Positions 36,082 to 47,414 of a stretch of 64,000 nt of DNA are shown here, one piece after another. The DNA comes from Serpula lacrymans var. lacrymans S7.9 (Eukaryota > Basidiomycota > Agaricomycetes > Boletales > Serpulaceae), in NCBI RefSeq assembly GCF_000218685.1, contig NW_006763290.1:2537855-2601854 (forward strand), read 5' to 3'. The notes under the pieces are model-generated. The model saw only the letters and a program-made list of their open reading frames with translations, made no database searches and had not been told where the DNA came from. The first letter of the stretch is position 1. Each line of letters starts with the position of its first letter. Position numbers and translations under genes: made by a program.

Positions 36082-36497
36082 TATTATAATAACACATTTC
36101 CGGACCTTTAATTTTCATTCTCACCTTTAACCTTTTACTGTAGTTTTCTCACATTGTGCCATGCGGCACTTTCCCTTGTGTTCAAACTCCTCTTTCTCGC
36201 GCTGCACTACCCTTCTTCTTATTTTAGCTACAAGTCTCTCACCCTGTGGAGCTGGTCACACGGACTAGGCCCCATGACATCATCAGCCACTGCCTTTATC
36301 AACTGTACAGTACATATGTACAAACAAACCTGTAGTAGTATATATAGACCAATAGATCAAGGAGACTCCTCAGCAAGTCCTCCTATTGTATCCTCACAAC
36401 TAACTTGTTGAAGCCTAAAGGGTAACCACTCCCTCATCATTTATCTCTATAGTTGGTTCTAGTTGTGCGCCAGAGTAACAAACTCTTGGTTGTTACA
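36082..36497 (+). mobile_element. solo LTR-A inside Plavaka
   Basis: 416 bp, from TATTATAATAACACA (a decayed TGTTACGATAACACA) to TTGGTTGTTACA. The flanks ACTAG and ACCAG match at 4 of 5 bases. The Plavaka C-terminal frame resumes directly after it. Confidence 0.8.
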
Positions 36498-37309
36498 ACC
36501 AGAACCTAACTACATGCAAACACCTCAAGAACTCGGAGCACAAATCCAACGACCGTCCTTTGTAGAGCACATCCGACAATTTTTATACAGCCAGGAACAT
36601 CTGGACAGCCCAGATGCTCCCCCTCATATGATGTTCCCTTGAGAGGTTGCCCCAGGCTTTCCCCCAACACAAAAATATCAGTGGTACACTCTGCAACCAT
36701 ATATTTCCACACACCAAGTGACAAAAGTGGTGTTTATGGGATGCATCGTGAAGTGATCTGCATAACGCCAATGTGGCAAAAAGGTCCAGCTTGGCATGAC
36801 ACAGTATTTGTAGAACGCAACACAACACTCTCTGGCATGCAGGCCTTGATGTTGTTTGTGTTTTACTACTCTTTTCTTTTTCCTATCGAGGAGTTTGCTA
36901 CCCATGTGCATTAGTGCAGTGCTTTTTCCACATTGCTGATGAATGTGATGAGCTCACTGGGATGTGGATTGTGCATCCAGATTACAATGAGGATGGCTCA
37001 CCTACACTTCAGGTTATCCATACAGACTGCATCATGTGAGCGGCTCATATGATGCCTGTTTTTAGTGAAGCTTTGATAGGAAAAGATATCAACTGTGACA
37101 ACTCTCTTGATTCTTTTGACTCATTCTATGTGAATAAATTTATTGATCACAATGCGTTCAAAATCACTTTCTAGTCTTAATTGTCTTATTAGTCATTATT
37201 CAGAACAAATTCATCTTAGTCTTTCTTAACCACTTATAATGGCTTTTTGGTCTTGTGACCATAATTTTAGTCTTAGAATATATCTGACAGCTTTATCTTG
37301 GCCTTAGTG

Positions 37310-39650
37310 TCACTTATATGCCTTTGTTGGCTTGATATGGCTTGATATGGCTTGACATAGCTTACAATTAAAAATACGACGCCTAAGGTACATGTAAATT
37401 TCCTGATGAATTGTATTGACCTGATTCAACAAATTGAGTGCAGCATGATCCTGTACAGTCAAGTCCAAATACCTACCTTCATTCCGGAGATGAGATGCTA
37501 AACGCTGTAGTGTATCAGGGGATACAGCTGTCAAATTTGTTGCTATGGAAACAAAATGTGGGCATTTAACAACAAAGGATGTGTGCAAATGAGCTGCACG
37601 ACGCTGGATGATGTTAAGAACTACAAAAATAAATGAATGGTGATATCTCAGTGACTTGTCAGGAATTCTGAAGTAATACTGTGCCTGTTGCTGAAACAAT
37701 AGAGGTGTTGGCCTTTTGTTATCATCAAATCCACCTATATCAAAAGGAAACAATGTAGGGCACATACCAGGCATAAGCTCAGGATTGTTGTACTCAGGTA
37801 CAGCAATGCTGCTACGAGACAGAACCAGGTCAGGCTGAGGATCAGAACTTGAAGGCAATAAATTCCTCAGTGTAGCCGTTGTGAATGTACAACCGGACAT
37901 ACTGGAACACTCTGGGTCCAACACACCCATCTTTTCCATCAATGTAACAGGCTCTTGAGTGTGCAACAATAATCTCACGGGGTGTTCACTGAAGCCAGTA
38001 GTCTTTTCCTGGAAAGTTTTTTTGCATCACTCTTGTTGTTGTGAATCACACAATCACATATACTGGGCAAATGACTATCCTCAGGATAAAGGGACACGAT
38101 GGATTCATCTAGAGGTATGCTGGAATACAGTTGGTTGTGTGATCACAGCCAAAGTAGAAATCTCCACACCTTACTCTTGCATATCCTGAACATTGGGCAT
38201 ATTCTTGGCATCAAACTTTCCGGGACCAACAAACACAATGCTCAGCATTCCATTAATGTCAGCAGGAGTGAGAGGAAGTACCAAAGCAGTAGATATAACA
38301 TTCATCTCATGAGCGCACATGTTACCATGAAACACTTTGGGTTGAGAGGGGTCTGAGGACTGATATAATCATGTAATCTGAGCAGTGTTGCGATAAATTG
38401 CACATACCATCTCTTTGACCCATATCAGGTCCTCAAAGTATTCTGGCAAACAACCACAGTATAAACAATTTGCAAGCACAAAACGCGGTATTTTGGCCTT
38501 CACAAGCGAAGACTTGCATTCTGCACAAACATTTCAGTGTAGCACCTGATTTGCACAAAGACTGAATATCATCTTTATGTAGCATTACACCCTGTAAAAA
38601 TGGACATCCAAATATAAACTCAGTAAATGGACTTTGAACTACACACTTCTCAACAATAAAAGGATCTGAGACACTTAGAAGATCCAAGTGAATAGGGAGA
38701 CAAGCATTTTTGACGACAATAGAACTTGTTGACAACACACAGCACAAATATGACCAAGGGTCTATTTTGAGTCCTCCATGTAGTTGTTCAGGTACTTGTA
38801 TACAATGTTGTGGGGAACCAACTCCGGCCAAGAGGCCTCGCACCATGCTTCAGTCTCGCAGATGTCAGCTAAATCCAAAAGTTTCTTGTCCCTGTGAGCT
38901 AATTTCTTTTTATCTCGGGTCAACATCACAGCGGTTGAAAGACAGTTGATGACGCAGTTGCCATACTTGTATTGGAGGATGAGGGTCAGACAATCGCCGC
39001 AAGAACTATCAAAAGCATGGAAGAAAGGCGGGCAAGCTAGCACGGCATCATAAAACATTACATCATTGAGGGATATCAAGTGCAGCACTCAATTTTTCAG
39101 GTGCTGGACCAACAACAAACAACACTGTCAACGTGATCGGACATTGTACGAAGGACAATGTACAACGTTGATGGCTCAAATACACTTGACCACATCTTCT
39201 TTAGGTAGTCTTTCCAGTCTTTTCACAAGTTCCGATGCAGACAAACCAATCTATCGGATACCACAGGCATCAAAGGTGTCTTCGGGAATTGTGGACAATG
39301 TTGATAAAGCCACAGGAGGCACTCTCATTGCGGCAGAAACGTCAGGACCATACAAATCAGCAAAATAACAGCTAATTGCTGTTGAATGGGACACATCAAG
39401 TGACAGTCTACTCATAGCCACAATATCAGAAGTAGGCATCAAAGCCATACATGTTCTCTCATACACAAAGTGCAAAAACATAGTGGGGACACTTGACACT
39501 CAATTTTGGGCACATTCTATGCATAACTCAGATATAACATTGAGCAACGCAAGAGCAGGTAAAGATATTAAAGTCGCATAGTAATGATCATCATGATAGT
39601 TAAACCAACATGGGTCCTTGTTCAAAGTATTCATAGTGTTTTGTTATCTG
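37310..39650 (-). pseudogene. Helitron-like helicase N-terminal region, fragment
   Basis: Minus-strand remnants resemble the N-terminal Helitron helicase-like region. The clearest stretch is near 37,600-37,760: PGMCPTLFPFDIGGFD, then YHHSFIFVVLNIIQRR. Upstream are IVFVGPGKFDAKNMP (near 38,230) and a Cys-bearing segment (38,433-38,846). A further upstream part is at 38,762-39,499. Rep and helicase motifs are not seen, and no CTRR end with hairpin was found, so the element is incomplete. Confidence 0.65.
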
Positions 39651-40155
39651 AAGAGTGTGGCATGAACATGAGCAACCAACATAAGGAGGGAGGACAAAAT
39701 ACGTACTTCTGATGACACTTTTGAGGCAACAGGACAAAGATATGTGGAGAGTATAAGGCACGCAACTGTGAGCTTAATCAGGATTGGGGCTTAGATATAA
39801 GAGCTTGTACGGCAACTCTCACTTTTCAAAAAAATCAAATTTTGCTTGGGCCCAGCTTCTCCCGGTTAGAGCAGAGAATGAAAATACACAGGCCGCAAAG
39901 TTCTTGCACATACCCCTAGTTAGCACTATTAGCCATTATTATAAGGTTCGTCTTGCAGCTCAATATCAAGTCTGATTCTAATCGCATGGACAAAATAGAA
40001 GAAATTCATAGTCCGGAAACAGAGGACAAAAATCAAGCCCCATCCGACTCACAGATCGCCTTGACTAGACAACAGATCCTCTGATATGGCCTGCAGATGT
40101 CGAGGTTCATATCAATCCTTGTTCAGTTGATTGTTGCAACAGCTCAAGCTGTTGC

Positions 40156-40577
40156 TGTTACGATAACACAATTTTTGGACCTTTCCTTCATTTTCATTCT
40201 CCGCTTTAACCTTGTATACTTTAGCTTTCACACATGGTGCCACGCGGCACTTCCCCTTTTGTTCAAACTCCTTTTTCTCACGCCATGTTGCCTTCTTCTT
40301 ATTTTAGATACAACTCTCCCACACAGTGGAGCTGGTCATGCGGGCTAGGCCCCATGACATCATCAGCCACTGACTTTATCAACTGTACAGTACATAAGTA
40401 CAAATACTCTGTATTAGCATATATATATATACCCCAATAGATCCAGGAGACTCCTCAGCGAGTCCTCCTGTTGTTAACCAACAAACTCTCTGCAGCCTAA
40501 GGGGTAACCACTCCCCATTCACTACCTTTATAGTGTGTTCCTGTGTGCGCCCGAGTAACTAACTCTTAATTGTTACA
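40156..40577 (+). mobile_element. solo LTR-A in Harbinger exon 1
   Basis: 422 bp, TGTTACGATAACACA to TTAATTGTTACA, with the perfect duplication GTTGC (40,151-40,155 and 40,578-40,582). Removing it joins ATAQAV to AEGQE in frame. Confidence 0.92.
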
Positions 40578-40610
40578 GTTGCTGAGGGGCAAGAGTAGCA
40601 ACCACGGCCA

Positions 40611-41307
40611 ACATCAGGAAAAACACTTTGGCTATATAGCAGAGGCAATATTATTTATGCTATTATAGCTCTAATAGTACTATATAGCAGAGGCAATACT
40701 GTTTATACTATTATAGCTCTGATAGTGCTATATAGCAGAGGCATTACTATAAATGCTATTATAGCTCTTATAATACTATAAGTTTGAGCACACATGTATA
40801 ATATTATATAGCTAGCCAAGGCATTATAATGGCTTTTATAGCTCTAATAGCCTATATAGCTGTTAATACCATAGTACATATTTATAGTAATGCTTTATCC
40901 AAGTATAAGTTGTGACAATGTGTAGAAAAAAAAATGATAAGTCCATAAAAGGTCAATATATTACACATGTATAGTATATTTTGTAAGCCTTTATGGTGTA
41001 GTAGATAAATGTATGGTTGATTGGTCAGCAAAAAAGCGGACCAACAGGTTGAGAGTTCAAACCTTGTGTGTGTGATGATTTTTTTGAAATCAGCCACAAG
41101 CTCTCTCATAGCTCATATAGTCAGCCATATGCTGTAAGTGCTGTAAGTTCTATAAGAGGCTATAGCTAACTATAAGTGTACTATAAGAGCTCATTGTTCC
41201 TGAATAGATGTTGGGGTTTCTATTGCAGCTATGATCACTATGACAACTATATTTGCAACTATAGTACTACTAGAGTCTATATAGCCAAAGTGTTTTTTTC
41301 TGATGAA
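40611..41307 (+). mobile_element. G2: foldback element with tRNA-like core
   Basis: 697 bp inserted in the Harbinger gene with the 5-bp duplication GGCCA (40,606-40,610 and 41,308-41,312). Removal joins QPRP to YHNLILTG in frame. The ends are inverted repeats: the left reads CATCAGG then AAAAACACTTTGGCTATATAG, and the right is its near complement. The core (40,893-41,100) matches G1 and holds a tRNA-like stretch (40,985-41,085) with A-box-like TGGTGTAGTAG and B-box-like GAGTTCAAACC. Confidence 0.82.
40632..40775. repeat. three 48-bp tandem units in the left arm of G2
   Basis: Units start at 40,632, 40,680 and 40,728, each CTATATAGCAGAGGCA. They form part of the inverted-repeat arm. Confidence 0.9.
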
Positions 41308-42322
41308 GGCCATATCATAACTTAATTCTGACGGGTTATGGATGGGTTAGAGAATTAATAAACGGTCATCCTGATCAAATAAGGACTGAGTTGGGGATGC
41401 GGCAAGAAGTATTTGTAAAGCTTATCGATTTCCTGCAGAGTCACAGGTATACTGACTCCAAGCATGGTCATGCTGGAGGAACAAACCGCCATCTTTCTGT
41501 ATGCCTGCGTCACTGGTCTATCTACCCGCCATCTTGCTGAACACTTTATCTACAACTCCTATGTACATCCTCCTGAGGCCACTGAGGCCACACCAGCTGC
41601 TATTGCCAACAACCCAAAATTTCTCCACTTTAAGGACATCATTGGTGCAATTGACGGCACTCATATTGCCTGCAGCCCTCTGGCTGCAGAGTGTGATGCT
41701 GTGCAAAATTGCAAGGGCATGTTCTTGCAGGACTGCCTTTTGTGCTGCAATTTCAACATGCAGTTTACATATGTCCTTAGTGGGTGGGAGGGGTCCACTG
41801 CGGATGCCAGTCTCTTTTATGATGCCCGCTCCCATGATCTGTATATACCCCGTGGCCAATACTATCTGGCCAATGTGGAATTTCCCTCATGTGACCAGCT
41901 CCTTGTCCCCTACAGAGGTGTGCACTACCACCTGGCTAAATACGCTCGTGGAAACCGCATGTAAGTCCCTAATATATACATTTGGACTAAGCTCACTTCT
42001 AAAAGGCCCCAGAACCCGCAAGAGTACTTCAATTTGCGCCATGCATTGGCTCATAACACCATTGAGCATATCTTTGGCGTTCTGAAGCGCTGGTTTTCAA
42101 TTTTGAAGGCTGCACCTGAATACGACATGTCTGTGCAGGCTCTCATCCCACCTGCTGTTTGCTTCATTCACAACTTCATCCGTACTCACAATCCGACCAA
42201 TGACGAAGACAACAACAAAAACACTGATCTTCTCACACCCGATAATGGTGATAATGGGGAGCTTTCATATCAAGTAATATCAGAGGCAGCTCATCTTGCA
42301 GCAAACAGCCAAAAAGATAAAA

Positions 42323-42740
42323 TATTACGATACACAATTTTTGGACCTTTAATTTTCATTCTCCTCTTCAACTTTCTTTTGTAGTTGTTACACACTGTGC
42401 CATGCGGCACTTTCCATCTTTTTTCAAAACTCCACCTTCTCGCACTGTGCTGCCTTTTCCTTATTTTTAGCTACAAAGTCTCTGATGTAGTGGAGCTGGT
42501 CACACAGGCTATGCCCCATGATGTCATCAGCCACTGCCTCCGTCAACTGTATAGTATATATGTACAAACAATGCTGTAGTAGTATCTAAATCTCAATAGA
42601 TCCAGGAGACTCCTCAGCGAGTCCTCCTGTTGTTTACCCACAACTAACTCAGTCCTATCTTAAGGGGTAACCACTCCCTTTCATTACTTTTTTTGCTTGT
42701 CTGAGTTGTGCACCAGTGTAACTAACTCTTTGTTGTTACA
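42323..42740 (+). mobile_element. solo LTR-A near the 3' end of the Harbinger gene
   Basis: 418 bp, TATTACGATACACA to TTTGTTGTTACA, with the perfect duplication TAAAA (42,318-42,322 and 42,741-42,745). The transposase frame continues after it as KIAQEMWVDYQ to its stop. Confidence 0.92.
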
Positions 42741-42875
42741 TAAAATTGCTCAGGAGATGTGGGTAGACTATCAAGCAGAGCTGCAAAAGAGAGGGTTGTT
42801 GTAGGTCAGTATACTATGATGTTCATTTTCTCAAAGTCACACATGAATGGATTGACTCGACCAATAATTTCATTG

Positions 42876-42888
42876 TGGTATCAAGAGC
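42876..42888 (+). promoter_or_regulatory. primer-binding site of gypsy C
   Basis: TGGTATCAAGAGC resembles the widespread TGGTATCAGAGC site complementary to the initiator tRNA-Met 3' end. A 5' LTR should end just before it, but none is recognisable there. Confidence 0.65.
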
Positions 42889-43004
42889 ATAGATATAAGT
42901 ACATTTTAGGTAAGACCACTGATATCCAATACCTGATACCACCTCCCACTTTACAGATACTCCCCGCTGCACCTGCTCCATCCCACATCCCACCACCACA
43001 CACC

Positions 43005-43892
43005 ATGTCTAACGCTGCAGCCCCCAAACCCACGATGATCGGGAAAATTGATGACTTCAATGGAACCCCAGATAAAGCCCAAAGGTGGATATTGTCCATC
43101 AATCTACACTTTGATATCAATGACACCATCTACAACTCCGACAAGAAAAAGGTATATGTGGCCCTCAGCTACATGAAGGACAGCAACGCCGCCTCATGGA
43201 GCGAAGCCAAGATGACCGAATACAAAGAGAAGAATGCCTACCCCACATGGGCAGACTTCATGAAAACCTTCACAGCCAGTTTCAGAACGGCAAACGTCAA
43301 AGGAACGGCCTCGGCCGCCTTGATGAAAATGAAGATGGAACAAGGAGAAAATGCAGTAGCGTTTAACTCAAGGTTCATGCTAGATGCTGGGAAAAGCGGC
43401 ATCAACAATGAAGCCATGATCATGGTTTATCAAAAGGCTATCCGGCCACCCCTCCTTCGCGGGGCACTCACCGGAAAGGAACTACTCATCATTGAAGACT
43501 GGATGAGCACAGTAGCGAACCTAGACGCTAACTGGATCAGTGCCAACACTATCTCGGAAGGAGCGTGGGGCGCCAGAAACAAAGAAAGACAGAACGACAG
43601 AAATTGCAAAAGTGGACCATCCACTAGCACCGAAAGATTAACCAAAGACGAAGAAGAATCAAGGAGGAAAGAGGGAAGATGCTTCATATGTAACGAGAAA
43701 GGACACATAGGAAGGAATTGTAGGAACAAAGGAAAAACTCCTGAAAGAAAGGTACGTCAAACCGAAACGGAAGATGACACCAAAACAGTGGTAGAAGAAG
43801 ACAGGGTCCAAAACATCATGAGGATGTGGAGGGAGTTAGGAGAAGATCAAAGGACAGAGGCGATGAAAGAATTGGAAGACAAGGGTTTTTAA
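43005..43892 (+). CDS. gag: Gag of gypsy C
   Basis: 295 residues, intact. I chose ATG 43,005 (MSNAAAPKPTM) over the longer frame from 42,759 because it lies after the primer-binding site and leader. A retrotransposon Gag domain (residues about 10-170, including NAYPTWADFMKTF) is followed by a charged linker. A single canonical CCHC knuckle CFICNEKGHIGRNC sits near residue 230. It would form the particle and bind the RNA. Pol starts 17 nt downstream in another frame after its own ATG. A pol-frame TGA at 43,895 argues against simple read-through frameshifting. Confidence 0.88.
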   Translation: MSNAAAPKPTMIGKIDDFNGTPDKAQRWILSINLHFDINDTIYNSDKKKVYVALSYMKDSNAASWSEAKMTEYKEKNAYPTWADFMKTFTASFRTANVKGTASAALMKMKMEQGENAVAFNSRFMLDAGKSGINNEAMIMVYQKAIRPPLLRGALTGKELLIIEDWMSTVANLDANWISANTISEGAWGARNKERQNDRNCKSGPSTSTERLTKDEEESRRKEGRCFICNEKGHIGRNCRNKGKTPERKVRQTETEDDTKTVVEEDRVQNIMRMWRELGEDQRTEAMKELEDKGF

Positions 43893-43909
43893 AATGATGG
43901 ACTACCCCA

Positions 43910-46900
43910 ATGTTAGTACCGTCGAAAATGGCAACTGTAACAATAGCAACAATCAATGCCAACTCCTTACGAATTGATTGCTTGTTGAAACAGAAAACCA
44001 TCGGAACCAAAGCCCTGATAGATTCAGGAGCTACAGACGACTTCATGGACACCAAATTCGCCATCAGACACCGACTCCCCCTCCAAAAACTCCCAACTCC
44101 TATAACATGTAAAAATGTTGACAGAACCACGAACAAAAACGGAAAAATTATGCATTGCACCTATCAGAGGATAGATGCAGGAGGACAAAACAGGTTCACA
44201 AAGTTCCTATTGACTGGACTAGACGGAGAAGACGTATTACTGGGATTTCCCTGGTTACGGAAAGTCAATCCCGTCATTAACTGGAAAGACAAGGAATTAC
44301 CAAACTCGGACAAACACTCCATTAGGATGAACCAAACAACCACGGAAACAAAAATCAGGACAACTGCAGTAAACGAAGACATGTATGAAACCATTCATAG
44401 ATACGTATCCGACCAAACACCCTATCCTCGAACCACGATTCGATTAAAGGTCAACTCGGCAATGGAACACACGCAAATACACGGAGATAAGAAGGAGCAT
44501 AACCTCCCGAATGAATATAAAGGGTATTTGGACGTCTTTGACAAAAGAAAGTCGGAAAGACTCCCCAAGCGACGGGAATATGATCATGCAATCAACATGA
44601 AACCAGAATTTGTACCAACAAATTGCAAGTTATACCCATTGGCACCAAAGGAAGACGAAGCATTAACGGAGTTCTTAATGGAAAACTACAGAAAGGGATA
44701 CATCAGGCCGAGCAAGTCGCCACAGGTGTCCCCTTTCTTCTTCATCGGCAAGAAGGATGGATCACTCTGACGGTGCCAAGATTACAGAAAACTGAACGCA
44801 TATACTGTGAAAGACCCCTATCCACTACCCCTGATACCCGACCTCATCTAAAAATTGAAAGGAGCCACCATCTTTACAAAACTAGATCTACGTTGGGGAT
44901 ACAACAACATAAGGATAAAAGAAGGAGACGAATGGAAAGCTGCGTTTAAAACCAGCAAGGGAGTTTTCGAACCAACGGTCATGTTCTTCGGCATGTGCAA
45001 TTCACCGGCAACATTCCAAAGGCTGATGAACAACAAATTCAAAGACTACATTGATGAAGGTTGGATGATCATATACATGGATGACATCCTCATCTTTGAC
45101 ACCAACATCAAAAGACTCCGAATCCGAACGAGACAGGTTCTACAAAGACTATGTGATAGCGACCTATTCCTAAAACTAGAAAAATGCACCTTCGAAGCGG
45201 AAACCATTGAATACTTAGGAATGATTGTTTCCCACAATCAGGTATCAATGGATCCAGCCAAACTCACTGGGATCTGTGATTGGCCAATCCCAAAAGACAC
45301 CAAAGGCGTAAAGAAGTTCTTAGGTTATGAAAACTTCTACAGGAAGTTTATCGGTCATTACTCTGACCTTGCCAGACCCTTGAATGCCTTACTAGGAAAG
45401 GATAGGAAGTGGAACTGGACCCAAACTGAAGACGACGCTTTCAAATTAATGAAACAAAAATTCCTTGAATCCCCCGTAACACAAATTCCCGACTCCTCGA
45501 AACCGTCAAAAATTGCTGCAGACGCCAGCAAACACGCCACAGGAGCTGTATTAATGCAACCCGATGACCAAGGACAATGGCACCCATGTGCATTTTTCTC
45601 CAAAACTCTATCCCCCGCCGAGAAGAACTATCAGATCTACGGCAAAGAGTTATTAGCGGTAATGAGAGCTTTAAAAGAGTGGAAACACTTACTTTTGGGA
45701 AGCCCCCACACAATCCAAATCCTGACAGATCACAAGAACCTGACGTACTGGCAAGAAGCCAGGAAACTCACACCACGACAAAGAAGATGGCAGCTGGAAC
45801 TGTCACAATACAATTACACCTTGGAGCACGTACCAGGAACCCACATGGTGGTACCCGACGCACTCTCAAGAAGATCTGATTTATACGTCGAAACAGAAGG
45901 AGATGACGATGACACACCAATGATACCCGCCTCAGCGTTCCTGTATCACACACGAACGATTAAAAACACAGTCGAGCAAGCCATGCTCACAAACAATAAT
46001 TATCCAGGAAGAACCAAGAAAGACAATTGGAGAAAAGAAGAAGGACAGTTCTTTTATCAAAACAAATTGCTGATTGACAAAGTAGAAGAACAAAAGACGA
46101 TCATCAAAGATCACCACGATTCCCTGCCCGCAGGACACCCAGGTAGGCTCAAAACCTACCAGTTGATCATAAAGGCCTATTGGTAGCCAGGAATGATGAA
46201 ACAAGTGGAAGAATACGTGAAAGGATGCGCAACATGTCAACAAGCGAAAGTAAACACGCATCCCACCACCGTACTATTAATCCCAAACCAGACCCCAAAA
46301 ACCGCAGAACCAATGAAGTACCTATCTGTAGACTTCATAACTGATTTACCAGAATCTTCAGGATATAATAGTATAATGGTCGTGGTAGACCAAGGACTTA
46401 GTAAGGGGGTAATCCTCTTGCCTTGTCATAAAACCATTGACGCACTTGAAACCGCACGAATCTTTCACGATTCCATCTTCAAATGATTCAGATTGCACGA
46501 TAAACTCATATCCGACAGAGGACCACAGTTCGCCTCTGAAGTATCCAAAGAACTCCACAAACTCCTGAACATTGAAACCGCACTCTCCTCTGCGTATCAT
46601 CCCCAGACGGATGGACAAACAGAACAATCCAATCAAGAACTGGAGATCTACCTCCGCATATTTTGCCAGAACCAACCACACAGCTGGGCAAAATACCTTA
46701 CAACCGCCGAATTCTGTCACAACCAAAGACCACACTCCACAAACAACCAATCACCATTCTACCTCCTCATGGGATATGAACCCCGAGGAATCCCGACTAA
46801 ACACAGATCCACAAATATTCCATCAGTGGAAAAACAATTATCCGAACTGCTTAGGGCAAGGGAAAACGCCCTAAAAGCACACGAACTCGCGAGAAGCAAG

Positions 46901-47365
46901 ATGATGAAACGAAACAATGGAAAGTTCACGCGATTCTCCGAAGGACAAAAGGTGTGGTTAGAGAACACCAACCTGCGAGAAAAAGCCACCAAATACAAGA
47001 AGTTCAACATGAAATGCATCGGACCTTTCCGCATCCAAGAAAAGATTTCCCCGGTAAACTACCGACTATCCCTACCTCCCCATTGGAGGATACACAATGT
47101 TTTCCACGCATCCCTTCTCACGCTGTATATGGACACCAACACTCACCGCCCAAACTTTATCCGACCACCACCTGACCTGGTCAACAAAGAAGAGGAATAT
47201 GAAGTAGAAAGTATTCTTAGACACAAACCCTGGAAACGCAGGCGCCACTACCTGATTAAATGGCGCCATTACCCTCATTCCGAAAACTCATGGGAACCGG
47301 AAGAACATTTAACTAATGCTGCGGAGATATTGGAAGCCTATAAGAAGGACCACAAGCTGCGTTGA
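43910..47365 (+). pseudogene. pol: Pol of gypsy C with four in-frame stops
   Basis: One frame throughout. Protease has ALIDSGATDDFM. Reverse transcriptase has VMFFGMCNSPATFQ and the catalytic YMDDILIF. RNase H has AADASKHATGAVL, YGKELLAVM and LTDHKNLTYW. Integrase has the HHCC finger (HHDSLPAGHPG...CATCQQAK) and the core VDFITDLPES, ISDRGPQFAS and TDGQTEQSNQELE. A C-terminal chromodomain (EYEVESILRHKPWKRRRHYL, then WEPEEHL) follows. Stops: TGA 44,768, TAA 44,849, TAG 46,184 and TGA 46,484. The last two replace Trp and the first replaces Arg, as C-to-T changes would do. Otherwise the frame is complete. Confidence 0.9.
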
Positions 47366-47414
47366 AGAGACAATCGCCCCACTACCAACAATCCTCTGTC
47401 TCTCAACACAAAAC

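Larger units (their letters stand above)
31920..37175 (+). pseudogene. Plavaka (CACTA-like) transposase pseudogene
   Basis: A basidiomycete Plavaka-type transposase. An N-terminal C2H2-like finger (CDTLGCKRWF...HIRMHH, 31,925) precedes an acidic linker. The family blocks follow: PPIPLRNPSKDNW, DPPSLGDIHWQSF and SGNWA (32,330-32,800), then GSMFIPIILGSDKTTVS (32,840), VIYGLGPYIADYPEQ (33,210) and GYKQWTGDDSKVLMK (33,810). SITEAKHIKAVKEP and RFNKLAASCVDF lie at 34,170-34,300. After a gap, PQELGAQIQRPSF (36,520), MHREVICITPMWQKGP, TGMWIVHPDYNEDG and FYVNKFIDHNAFKITF end near 37,175. Stops and frame breaks are common. The gap 34,543-36,497 holds unexplained sequence and an LTR-A. Confidence 0.88.
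39986..42804 (+). pseudogene. PIF/Harbinger transposase gene with three insertions
   Basis: The frame starts at ATG 39,986 (MDKIEEIHSPETEDK). Subtracting three insertions, it runs through PRPYHNLILTGYGWVREL, GAIDGTHIACSP, DQLLVPYRGVHYHL and, after a 45-bp intron (41,961-42,005), NPQEYFNLRHALAHNTIEHI. It ends KDKIAQEMWVDYQAEL...RGLL at TAG 42,802-42,804. The domain is DDE_Tnp_4. The second catalytic Asp is Asn here (YYLANVEFP); first Asp (IDGTH) and Glu (TIEHIFG) remain, spaced as in the family. Other damage: TGA 40,082, TAG 40,596, one extra G near 41,465, and a deletion of about 25 residues near 41,550. Insertions: 40,156-40,577, 40,611-41,307 and 42,323-42,740. Confidence 0.9.

Noticed and set aside
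37310..37978. Complete Helitron
   Set aside because: Only the N-terminal helicase-like region is readable; no Rep motif, helicase motifs or CTRR hairpin end were found.
40632..40775. CRISPR-like array
   Set aside because: The three 48-bp units are directly adjacent with no unique spacers and form part of an inverted-repeat arm.
43895..43912. Programmed frameshift linking Gag and Pol in gypsy C
   Set aside because: The pol frame has a TGA at 43,895 just after the gag stop, so a shift at the TTTTTAAAA run would end at once; re-initiation at ATG 43,910 is simpler.
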